DNA of 64,000 nucleotides, taken from NCBI RefSeq assembly GCF_048773025.1, contig NC_133558.1:27024501-27088500 (forward strand), written 5' to 3'. Below the pieces are notes generated by a model. The model had not been told where the DNA came from, searched no databases, and saw only the letters and a list, made by a program, of their open reading frames with translations. Position 1 is the first letter of the stretch; the number at the start of each line of letters is the position of its first letter. The translations under genes and the position numbers were made by a program. This DNA comes from Camelus bactrianus (lineage: Eukaryota; Chordata; Mammalia; Artiodactyla; Camelidae). Shown here in pieces: positions 23,125-34,208 of this stretch.

Positions 23125-25965
23125 GCGACTGGGCTCAGCCTCACGTGAGTCATGACACCATCACTCTTTTCACTGTTAACCTGGGTTAAAGCTTGAGGTC
23201 AGGCAGTGTGAGTGGTTTGTTTGATTTTCCTTTGAAAGAATTTCATTTCTCTGCTTTTGGTTAGGTGCAAAAACATTTTTAGAATATCCTGCCTTCTTTT
23301 CTCTTTCCTCTAAATTCCTCTCCCTAAATCCTTTTCTCTCCTACCCTTTTCTATCAAACTGACTTTTGTATCGAACCATCACTTGGAATGCTCAAGGGTG
23401 ACAACAACCCAGAAGCTTTGATGAGGTAGAATGACTTCTGTAATGAGATTTAGATGGTGCAAGGACCTGTTATTCAACAGCAGAGAAGATATTTCAACCC
23501 CCTAAGCATGTCCCCATGTCCATATACACCTTCTAGATGTCTTCCCTACCCCCATTTGCAACCTTACCATTCCATTTTTCTCTAATGCAATTTTTCATTC
23601 CTTCAGGGGTATTTTCTTTTTTTATTTTTCATACTTTCCAAAGTCCCCAAATGGATCTGTAATCAACTTTTGGGGGACCAAAGAAGCTTTCATGTTTTCA
23701 AGCAAATAGTTCCACTTTGAGGGAGACCAATAATTCCTGTGTGAATGTACAATGCAAGAACACTTCTCTTAAGTTAAGAAGACCTCAGCAGAACTCGGAG
23801 AAAAATGCTGAATGCAGGAATGGAGATAACACAGTAACTAGTTCTTCTACAAAGGAATGTTTAAAGGGATAAAAAGATGTCTGCAAATTAGGCAGCAGCT
23901 CAGAAGTAGCCTCTTAGAGACAGAAGATGGGATAGGAGAACTGGAAGTAAAGATGAACTGTTTAAGCAAATTAGGACACAATTAAGGCCAATTTGGCCTC
24001 TTGCTGAGGGTAAATCAGACTGTCAGAGAAACGGGCCGACTACTCTCAGGAAAGAGGGTGAAGGATCCTTTACTATCTCCTTTTGAAGTTGGTCTGATCT
24101 AGTTTGCTCCCACAGAACTGCTATGACTAAGTCCCTTTACAAGACCTGAGTTACTGATCAAAATTTTCCTGTACAGAGAAAGGGTCTTCACCTCTTATGC
24201 AACTTTCATTCTGGAACAACTCGCATATTAATAAAACATGAAAGCAGCATGCTTCCATGAAGATGCAAAAAAAAATTTTTTTGGTGTCTTTCACTCTTAA
24301 TACTCTAAAGAAATGATGTCACTTCATGGACATGTTCTGGAAATATCAATGTTCCAGAGCTTGATGTTGGCAGGTGTTTGCTGATAGATATGCACACAGG
24401 GTGCCTGGTAATTATCCAGCTGAGCACTCGCCAACCCATGAAGACACAATTTTCAGCCATTTCCTACAAAAAGCAGGACCCAGGAACTGAAATCAGTGAG
24501 ACTATGGTTGGATAATGCCACTTAGTACTTTGCTCACATAAAATGAGACACCACTCTGAGTGGTGGTGAGTATTAATAAAAACAGATTTCTAGGGGTGAC
24601 CTCTGAAAACACAAAATTAACTTTTAAATTCCTTAAAGATTTTATTAGTGTAGGGACTATCACTGTAATGAGACACCCTACATAGATTCTGCAGAATGAT
24701 AGCTTAATTTTAACGGATATACTTCCTTCTTAAACATTCAGAACTCTGAAAGAAGACTTTCAGAGTCACGGGCCACTTCTTCCAGCTGCCAAACTGGCAA
24801 GACTTCAGAGATGTGTGTGTGTTTTCCATTAAGTCAAATAATTAAATAGCTAAATCTGCTATAAAAATTAAGCATTTAAAGGGGGATTAAAAGAGCTTTT
24901 AATTTTGGATAATTGAGATTGTATATTACGCTAATCTAAACAGAAGTAAAATAGATAAATCAGTCTGAGGGAAAAGTCCATTCCTAAGTCAAATTATTTT
25001 TAAATAAAACATTATTGTACATGTTCCACATTGTAAGCCTCCTTCCATTAGCATACATAACCGTATTATCTGGACCCATTAACATGCTTCCCTGTATTCT
25101 ACTTGAGTACCTCGTGATCCTGAAGGGAAAGGTTAAAAACGTACAAAGCTTAAAAAAAAAAGGCATGAAATCAAGTTGTAATCTAAAAGCCCCAAAGAAC
25201 TCTGCTTAATTAAAATACTCCTAAGAAACGGACATTTGTTAAAGAAAATTTGTCTCATATTTATTCTATCTTTTTAAAAAACGACAGAAGAGGATTTAAC
25301 CATATATTTAACTCAAGAGAACCGAGTGAAAGTAGATCTCTTCTGGAGCTTTCTTTGTGTGAAGCACACCAAAAGATGAATAAACCAAACTCAATCCTGA
25401 ATAAACCAGAAATCACAGGAGACTGTGGAGGAGAAATTCAGGCACTTGTTGGGGAAGGCACACAGAAACCCTTGCTCAAAGAGAAAACTCCTCATTGTTT
25501 GGGGCCAGCAGGGCTCTCAGTAACATGCTTTTTGTTTTTTCACTAAGGCTGCCTGCTGCCACCAAGAGAGAGCAGTGACACGTATGGCCATCTGGGACAT
25601 GCCTGACTTCCTAACACCACTTGGAGCTGGACAACATTCGACAATCAATCCTACTGCACAAGGCCCTCCAAGGACTCAAAATACACTTTTGCTGTTAATC
25701 ATTTAAGCCGTGCCTCTCCCTCTAAGGCTGTTCTTGGGAAAGAGGAAAGTGAGCTGCAAGGAGAGAAGTGACAACCATATATGGGCACCAGGCATCTGTG
25801 GGTTGAAGGTCCTCATTAGTCCCTCAGTTGGGCTGCTTACAGCAAAGGGCCTGAGACCCCAGGTCTGCACAGATCTTTGAAATATGTCCAGAAATGCATT
25901 TTGTTGAGTTTTTTTTAAGAAAGAAAAACAGCAACATTAATAAAAGAGGTGGTGTGGTCTTTCTG
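23125..25965 (+). other. APOBEC2: APOBEC2 3' UTR, with intron 2
   Basis: After the stop, exon 2 continues to 23144 (donor cac/gtgagt). The 3'-UTR exon begins at 25548 after the acceptor ttttcactaag, and polyadenylation follows AATAAA at 25939-25944, with cleavage expected near 25960. The intron (23145-25547) is AT-rich and shows no gene or strong repeat. A stop codon about 20 bases before the exon junction should not trigger nonsense-mediated decay. Confidence 0.7.
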
Positions 25966-28459
25966 TGACCAGGTTTTTTAAAGAACTTGGACGTTTAGAA
26001 GTTACTATGGACAGTGAGCAAGTCCCAGAAATAGGGATGTCCGAGGCTCTGAACCAAGCCATGACATTCTATAAACTGGGAGGGAGGCTTAAACAAGGAC
26101 TTGGCTAGGCAACACAGGGAATACGAACTCTCCCACGCGGACTTCACACATTGGTCTTGACTCTCATAAAATATTTTCTTCTGTGATTACTTGTAAATGA
26201 GTGTCTTTTCCCTCCTCTGAAGACCAGGAATACAGCAGAGAATGAAACAAAAGGCACAGAAAATCTGTTTATAAGGTAGATAAACATCCTAAATGCCAAT
26301 TCATAAGCAGTTAGCCTCTGGATTAAAGAAGACAGGGTGAGAAGTAGGAGGGTTTCAATGTTCGGATACAGTTAAGATTAGTCAGCATGTGGTTCTTGAT
26401 GATGATGGCAGACTGATGCCAAAAGTCTCATTTCCTAAAAGGTTTGTTTGAGTCCTATGTTAAACAGAATTTCACATGAGAATTTCTGGGTGTTTGCCAA
26501 ACTCTAACTAGTTTCCAGGAATAATGTGTTCATTCTTATTATCAGGCCATGTCTCCTTTCCCCAGGCTTCAAGTGCGATAAGTCATCGGAATTTGACCCC
26601 AAGACTAGCTGCAAGTGACAAAGCACTTTATCAGATCCCTGCTGAATTCCACTTACACCCACACCTCCACAAAACCACAAAAAAGAAACATGAGTGAGGC
26701 TCACACTCCATGAAAAAAATTAACCTGAAACCCGTTAAATGTGGAGGCAGCCTAGAAAGCCAATGTTTTGACCCAGTGTTAAGAGTTACTTGCATTGTTA
26801 CGCAAGATACTTTAAATTTCTTATCACCCCACTCTCATTTCCAGTTCTGTGTAGATATTCTCTCTCTTTTTTTCCCCTTCAATTTTACTGTGTGTATGTG
26901 GACAGAAACAAAGATGGAAGAAAAGCCTGTCTTAAAAGTTTGACAGTGAACTTGCCCCTTGCACTGCCCCTACCCCAACCGTGTGGAGAACTCATCTGTT
27001 ACACATAGAGATACAAAAGAAGTGAAATACTTTTTGAAACTGCTGCCTCGTATCAGGCTGAAATGTGATAAGAACACAAGTCTAAAGTACAAAGATTGTA
27101 ATTAACCAGTGCTTTCCTAGTGTTTCAATAAGCCCCCCCCCCCTTTTTTCAAATCCAGTTCTTTTACACTTGGGGAAGCAGCAAGTCCTATGACAGACCC
27201 AGAATCCACTCTAGGGAGAAAAATCAATAGGTCTGGCTGTTTGAACTCTTACCACCTCAGTAAGGGGAAAAAAAATACTCCACTCATTTCCCCCATACCT
27301 CTGATACTGAACCACTGGCTGAATCCATGAACTTTATTCTTCCACCATGAAATCAAGAGTGGACAAAGCACTGCTCTCCTAGCTCAGAAAAGGGGACTAA
27401 TAGTTACTGTTTCTGATCCCAGCTGGCTACACATCAGAATCCTCTGGAGCTTAAAAACACAAAGAAACCTGGACACTCTCTCCCCCTCCACCCCCACTAC
27501 CAGTTTAGAATTCTTTTTGGACGAAGTGGACCTTTATTTTTTTAAGAAGATTCAAATGGATTTTGTTGAGTACCACTGATTTACTGAGTCATTACTCTAC
27601 ACTAGGAACTTTGCCAGGTATTTAACATGTATTATATATTTCATTGGTTTCATGACTGAATTCAGAGAGGTTCAATCACAGAAACTATGTAGTGGACAGA
27701 AGAGAGCAAGAGTTCACCACGAGGAGATTCTAAAAACCTACCTTTCCAGTATGCTGACCCACAGTTCTTGCCCATTCTGATTTCTTATTTCTCATCTTGC
27801 TTTTCTTCCTACTGGACCCTCTATCTGATTCCTCCAAATTAAGTTACAAGTGAATCCTCCATTACCCAAATTCAGAACAACACAGACATGTGCACAGAAC
27901 CTCACTGGACACCCCCTTAAAAGGTATTTATTTTTCCATTCTTAACACCACAAATTCCTCACTAACAACATAAAACTTTCTGTAATTTAAACAAAACCAA
28001 ACCAACAATTCTCTCCTAGGATGAATATGATGACATAAGGATAATACCAAGTAAGTGCACAAATGACATAAGATGCAAAATTAACTGGAATGTTCATCCT
28101 TCCTTAAAGTTCTCTTAACAGTAGAGAAGTAGAAGCAATGCTGCCACCTAGTGGCAAGCCAAACAAATCAAGTAGCATCCAGAGCAAGACAGGGGTCATA
28201 GGCCCAACATTTGGTTTCCCCACCTAATATCAGGCCATCTTCTACTTACCTTACTGAAAAAAAAAATTACCAGCAACATTTCCCAAGAAACCCCTCCTCC
28301 AGAGTCCCAGTCCAATCATGGGAATCAACCCAAGTCTGGCCTGTGACATAGACTACTTCCCATGAAACTTTCCTCTAACCATTTTAAGGACAGTTGGCTC
28401 AGTCGTATGGCCCCACACAGATGACACAGAATGTGGACACATCCAACATGCTTATCTGT
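25966..28459. other. Convergent interval between APOBEC2 and OARD1
   Basis: It probably includes the OARD1 3' UTR on the minus strand; minus-strand AATAAA signals lie at 27927-27932, 27533-27538 and 27333-27338. Also present are a MER5-like fragment (about 27415-27585), a reverse MIR (about 27590-27700) and a CTCF-type motif at 28141. No other coding sequence was recognised. Confidence 0.5.
28141..28154 (-). promoter_or_regulatory. CTCF-type binding motif
   Basis: The minus strand reads CCACTAGGTGGCAG, a full match to the CTCF core consensus. It sits between the end of muscle-type APOBEC2 and housekeeping-type OARD1, about 300 bases from the OARD1 stop codon. Confidence 0.65.
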
Positions 28460-31400
28460 TCAGAGTGTGTACACAGTAATCTTGATGTCTGTTGCCTCAA
28501 ACACCTCCTCAATCATCGCAGATACATGTTCCCATTGCAGACGATCAAGTCCACATCCAATCCTGAAAAAGACAAAACATCCCCACTGGTTGTGATGAAG
28601 GTATCTAGGTATCTAGGATCCTTCTAGATATCACTTCTTCCCTCTTCCTTTAGGCTGCATCCACCCAAAGCTTAAGGACAAATTATCTCATCTCATACCT
28701 ACAGACAGCCATGGTGGGAGTTTGGAAGTTAATTCCTATTGTGAGACACCTAAGGCTGCTTCCTAGACAGCTCTGACACCCAATAGCTGTCACTTCTTTT
28801 TTGCCTAATTAAGTGCCACTTCCCAATTATTTCAGGCTACATTCAGAAATGTATAACTCTGCCATGAAGTGACATGGAACAACTCACCATCCTTCTATTT
28901 CTACTGATGAAAACTAGCTGTGGGTGGATGATGGGAAAAAAATTTTTTTTAATAAATTTTTTTTTAATGGAGTACTGGAGATTGAACCCAGGATCTCATG
29001 CATTCTAAGCATGCACTCTACCACTGAGCTATATCCCTCCCCTCAAAAGTTGGTATTTAAAAAATACACTTATGATAATGAAACGTTAAGGAAGATAAAA
29101 AGGAGAATGACAAAGGACAGGGTCTTTGCAAACAGGAAGTCAAGATGGAATGTTGGGAAATGCCAAGCTGATTGTAATTTAGATCTCTGCAACACCCTGG
29201 TGAGAAACCTCAGTCAGCCCACAAAACTCCTACTACCTGGCACCTTTCTTCCAAGATGTTACTTTATTGATCCTTAATATTCCTAGGGAAAATAGAGAGG
29301 CTTAAAATTGCTAATTTTGTATAATGTGGGAAGCCCCTGAAAAAACTGTGATTAAAAAACCCACAAAAAAACAGTTTCTGGTACACAAGCCATGAATGTA
29401 TTAAAGACCCAGGTAAGATGAGGAACCCTATAGCCACATTCATAAGTAACTTGGGGCTTGGAATAAACCTGCATACATGGTCAGCACTGACTCAAAACTA
29501 GTCTGACAGGAAGAGAAGGGACCTCAAAGCCTACTTCCTGAAAAAGGAAACAAAAGGGAGACTGAACCCCCAACATCAGTCCCTTAAATTCCTAATATCT
29601 AGGAAGGATCTAAGATGTTATATCAGGGTGATATTCTCTGGCTACTATCCACGCTGAACACAAACAAGCATGCAGTATAAAACACAGTGGTAACAATTTC
29701 CTTCACACAGAATTAACAGGTTTGGAACACCTGAAATGGCCCAGAGGGAAATCACAATTGTTCAGTCTTAGTTCTTTAACTTTCATTGCTTCAAGAATAG
29801 ACGCTAAGCTTCAGGCAGAGGATGCCCAGAATTCAACAAATGGGACTGAATTATGGTTCCCCACTACTAAGTAAGCTGAGGCAGGACTGTTTTAGTCATC
29901 CTGATTGATTCAACCCAAGCTAAAAAATACGAATGCCCTGGCCTAAGATCTGACAACTGGTTTACTTAGAATTTCTTAATGTTTTGAAATCTGTCTACCC
30001 TTAAGTCAGTATTTTGGGTTAAGTTAAGCTTTTAAGTCATTTGCTTTTGGGTAAGAAAGTAAATCTCATCAATAAGTCTTCATTTAGGGCCCTGGATTTC
30101 CTTGCCTGGGCATAGAGAGGTCGGTGACTCCATTCTTCAGACAGTGGGACTTCATGGCTTCTAAACTCTTCTGTAAGTTTTCATAAGTTGGCTTGTGTGA
30201 AGCCCTTTTCTTCGTAATCTGAGTACAGGGAATTAATTCAAACTTCTATTAGTTCAAAATGACAGCCAAAGAAAAGTCATCACATTCTCCCAACATCCTG
30301 ATAATTAAAATAAGCATATTTTTATAGAATAGTCTAGAGCAGGGAAGGCAAATGTCATACTGTCCCTTCCAGTGATGGGAGGGGAAATCCATTGAATAGG
30401 GCCTGAGAAACCCAGACACTGCCATATAATATTTCCTTTTCCCAAGAAACCCAGGAGATTAGCAGGTGCACCCATCATTTGTTTTTAAGCAAGGTAGGTA
30501 AAAGTCACTTCCAATGGATAAGCTGCATATCTGTAACAAGGAAGAACCCATAGCTCCTAAAAATTTTCTGTTAAGTCTATTTATTTAGAAACTGCTTGCT
30601 TTTGGTTTCTCTACAAAAGAACAGGGAGAAACTGGTAGCATTTCAAACAAGATCAGAATTCACAGCAGCCTTAAAGACAGCATTCAAAGAGGCTAGGACA
30701 CATCCCCACTCAGTGGGCTTATAGTGAGTTGGGCTATACGTCACCCAGCACCATCACCAAGAAGCCACACTCTTTCTGGGGCTGCAGACCATTTGGACAG
30801 TGGAAGGATCCCACATTGAGGCAGCAGGCAGGAAAGGACTGAGTATTACTTGGCAATGCATTTGATAGGGAAGAATGAGAGGAAAAACTCTCATTCTTGA
30901 GACTTTATTGTCTCTATCTCACTAAGATTAGGAAGTAATTAAAGTATGGAAGGCGTCCCTAACTTTTGCAAGTCTTACAACCCAAGTCTTTGGTGAATAT
31001 CACAGTACTCTTTCCTATGGAGCCGGGGTGCAGCCTGTTGCTCCTTTCCAACCCAGTGCACCAAATAGCCACCACCATTGATCTGAGTTGGCACGAGGTC
31101 AGCTTTTTAACATCTTTGGTTGTCTGGAGTGGATCGACACAAATGTAATGCAGCCTATCTGTTTACCAACCCTTAGAACATATTAAGCATTGGCCCCATC
31201 TTACCAAGTAATATATATATCGCCCATCTCTCTTCAGAACAGCCACTTCTCCAGATTTCTTTTCTAAGAAAAACAGTTATTTAATAGTGAAAAGGAAAAA
31301 AAAGAAAATCAAAACACTGAGCTCCATTCTTAGATTTTTAAAAAATCTCTATAGATCTGAGTTTACTTTAGAACCAGAATTTTCATTTTGGAACACTTTT

Positions 31401-32808
31401 ATCTGATCAGTCTTCCCAAAATACTATATTTAACTTCCTGCTTTCTTAATGTCTTCTCAATGTTTTCCCCACACCCGATTTTTTGTCTGCTGCATTTTCA
31501 AATATACCCTCTTGTTCACTTAAAAATTTTTAATGTTTATTGCCTTGAAATGTTTTAGAAAGTACAGCATTTTTTACTTGCCAAACGTGTGTTCATTCAA
31601 TAATAATCTTTTAAATACAAAGACCTAATGTGTTAAGCATTAGGGGGAATATAGACATATAAAAAAGTTCTTAACTGTTAAAGAGTTTTCAATCAAAACG
31701 GAGTGTCATTTTCACAAATAAATACAATACAAAGCAGTAAGAAATTGCTTTTTTAAAGACTGAGATCAGAATCACCAGTGGAGACTGATTCAGTAAGCCT
31801 GAACTGTAGTCTGAGCAACTGTTTCAGAAGCTCCTCATGTGCTTCTACTACACATCTATAATTTAAAATCATTAGTAAAAGTCATGGGAGGGGTCTGTAA
31901 GGAAGAAGAGGTTCTAAACTACTTTGAAGAGTAAGTACAATACGGGTAAAAAGAGGATCTTGAATGCCAAGCTCATACCTATGGACTTTGCTAAGCACTT
32001 CAGAGTTATTAAAGGTTTCAGAGAAGTGGAGTCTTATTATCAAGAAAGATTTCTGATAGAGGAAAAAGAAATTAAAAACTTTTACAAGAATTCAAGTTTG
32101 GTGTGATAAGATGCAAACTAGAGGCCATTTTTGTAAAGGAAAAACTCAACCTGCATAGTTAAAAGGACTCGGTGGGAGGAATCTTCTCTATACATGCATA
32201 TCTTATTTAACAATTAAATATAACAGGAGGTCAAAAGATGCTCTAGCCAGAGCAGATGAATTAAAATGCTTTCAAAACTCACGCTGATTTAACAGTTCCT
32301 GCACCCCTCCAAATTTCTTCTTGAAGAGGACAGCTATCCCAGCGCCCATTCGACAGTCCTCACTGATACAGTGGGCTAAAGAGTCTGTTTTGGGGCATGC
32401 AAAAAGGTCTCCTTTCACGTAAGTAATCTAAAATGTGCAAAGGTAAAGAAAATGTTTTATTAGATACAGAAAAACACTAAGCTATTTCTTTTCCTTTACT
32501 GTGCCCCCCACCACTACCCCTCCCCAGCCCCTCCTTGATTTAAAGACATATCCTTGGAATTTAATTTAAGAAGTTATCTAAAGCAAATTAAAGCATATGT
32601 AAAGAAAGTGATGGATGGTCTCTGGCTAGGATTGTATTAGCCTTTCTGAAGTAAATCAGCAGGGAGAGGGGAGACAATTCAATTATTGGTTTAATTAAAA
32701 AGTGTTTATGCTTTTGACCTCAATTATTCTGAATTTCAGTTCACCAATAAGTTAATAGTTGTTACGCACTCTGCTTCCTTCTGAATCTTCATTAGGACTG
32801 CTGGCCAT
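28460..32808 (-). CDS. OARD1: OARD1 (TARG1), terminal ADP-ribose hydrolase
   Basis: OARD1 is a macrodomain enzyme that removes ADP-ribose from glutamate or aspartate side chains and deacetylates O-acetyl-ADP-ribose; it acts in nucleus and cytosol after PARP signalling. Coding exons, in transcript order, are 32808-32770, 32427-32283, 31263-31205, 30218-30106 and 28562-28460. Joined, they give 152 codons, the human length. The start [13 protein letters not shown] lies in an exon that begins at 32846. The catalytic lysine (Lys84, in ITKKRASHK) and aspartate (Asp125, in IGCGLD) are present, as is the GDLF..P nucleotide-binding segment near 19-25. All exon phases agree. The fourth coding exon uses a GC donor (ccag/gcaagg); the others are GT. 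It is convergent with APOBEC2 and head-to-head with NFYA. It appears intact. Confidence 0.97.
28943..29044 (-). mobile_element. Camelid vic-1-type tRNA-derived SINE
   Basis: Read on the minus strand, the element starts near 29044 with ggagggatatagctcagtgg (A box), continues through tagagtgcatgc, has a B box in gggttcaatctcc, and ends in tactccatta and an A-rich tail. This is the organisation of the camelid-specific vic-1 family and is the main reason to assign the window to camelids. It sits in the last OARD1 intron. Target-site duplications are not clear. Confidence 0.85.
31205..31263 (-). other. OARD1: OARD1 coding exon 3
   Basis: A 59-base exon easily missed. It completes the split codon for Gln62 and encodes the [19 protein letters not shown] strand-turn segment just before the catalytic lysine. 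Acceptor tttttcttag and donor cttg/gtaaga are both good. Confidence 0.95.
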
Positions 32809-32846
32809 ACTGAGTCGCTATTCCCAGAATTTAACTGTTTCTTCAG

Positions 32847-34090
32847 CTGTGAGAAGGGGAAAGAAGGAAAAATGCACGCAACCTGAATATATTACATTCG
32901 GACTGCCCTGACCACCCATTTACTAATTTTTCCCCCACCGTTCATTGCGGAATGTGAGTTCATTCAAACTCTGGGAAGTAATGCAAAACTCTTCTGAGGC
33001 AAGAAAAAGAAAGAGAAAAAACCTCTATGTTCCGAGGTGGCAGCGTCCTGCTCGCATTTCGCGCTTTCCTAGAGCGGAAGAAAGGCGGTCCTCAGACACG
33101 CCTCCTCCTCTTACCCGCGCCGAGAAAGGCGGATTCAGGACTGTCTCCTTTTCTCTATAAGCGTTTCCCCATTGGGTTTGGCCCACAAGCAAAAAGGTGG
33201 GACTTAGCCACAGTCCCCTTAAGTCGCAACCAGGGAGTGTACGGGCCAGGGGGAGTATAATGCCAGGGGAGAGGGAAGGCGGCCTTTCAAGGAAGGCTCA
33301 CCTCCATCTTTTGAGGGCGAGGAAGGGAAGAAGTCTAGCGAGGCCTCCCATTCTGTCTCCTACCCTAGGGCGGATCAGCCAGGGCGTAGGGCCTGTCCCG
33401 GGGTCCCATGGGAGGGAGCAGGGAGGCTCGTTCAAAGTCCCAACATACCGGGGTTACCCTTCACCTGGAAAAGAGTCGGCCGTTAGGAGGTCCCTCCCCG
33501 CAAGGAAGGGCTCTGGTAGGTGGGAAGCAGCGGACGAGCCCAGATGCAGAGCCAATCCCGCCACAGGTCTTAATTGCACACACCTAAGATGGCCGCCCAC
33601 CACCCGGGAGCGGGGCGGAAACGAGCCCCTCTAGCTACCTAGCCAAGCCTGCACTCTTTGGTGATGGCCGCCGAACTTCCGGCGGTAAATTCCGTAGAGT
33701 ATCCCGCCGCCGCCCGGGCATGCGTAACGAGACAGCCGACAGCGAGTCGGCTAGAACGGCGCTTGCGCGTTAGCCTTAGGGGTGTGTCTCCAGGGGCCGC
33801 ATAGAGGCGGGGGTGGCAGTTGGCAAAAGAGTTAGTTGGCGCCTGCGTAGTACTATGTTCAGGGCGGTATTTGAGCTAAAGGGCCTGGCGCGTCTAGAAG
33901 GCGCCTGCGTATTCCTTCACCAGGGGTGGAATCTAATCAGGAAAGTGGGCGTGGCTTCGGGGGACGCCTGCGCGGTGCTCCTTCAACTGGGGGTGGGGCG
34001 AGCCCAGAGCTCGGGCTAGGGGGCGTGGTCTTGGAAGCGCCTGCGCAGAGGCAGTTGGAGGGAGGCCTGATTCCCCTTTGTTCGGGTTCG
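32847..34090. promoter_or_regulatory. OARD1-NFYA bidirectional CpG promoter
   Basis: CpG-rich DNA between two divergent housekeeping genes. Motifs seen: CCAAT at 33552-33556, a YY1-type AAGATGGCCGC at 33586-33596, an ETS site ACTTCCGG at 33675-33682, GC/KLF boxes (gggcgtgg) near 33947 and 34021, and an array of GCGCCTGCG-type NRF1-like motifs at 33839-34045. Strong minus-strand donors (gag/gtgagc ending at 33303; ccag/gtgaag near 33463; gg/gtaaga near 33115) could each close an OARD1 5' untranslated exon, so its exact first exon is unresolved. No TATA box is apparent. Confidence 0.75.
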
Positions 34091-34208
34091 CCATTTTGCG
34101 AGGCAGCGGCTGTGGCGGCGGCAGCGGCGGCTGGAGCCTCTGATTGGGTTTCGGGGTCCGGTACTGGAGCCAATCAGCGCGGGCAGCGAACCGGGGGAGC
34201 GAGGCACG
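34090..34208 (+). other. NFYA: NFYA non-coding first exon
   Basis: The block runs from about the cgccattttgcg YY1-like element to a strong donor, cacg/gtgagt, at 34208/34209. CCAAT elements lie at 34143-34147 (inverted) and 34170-34174. It is expected to splice to 40362. The 5' boundary is estimated, not seen. Confidence 0.6.

Noticed and set aside
28950-29044. Possible tRNA gene on the minus strand
   Set aside because: A and B boxes are present, but the flanks and A-rich tail show a tRNA-derived SINE, and the cloverleaf is not complete.
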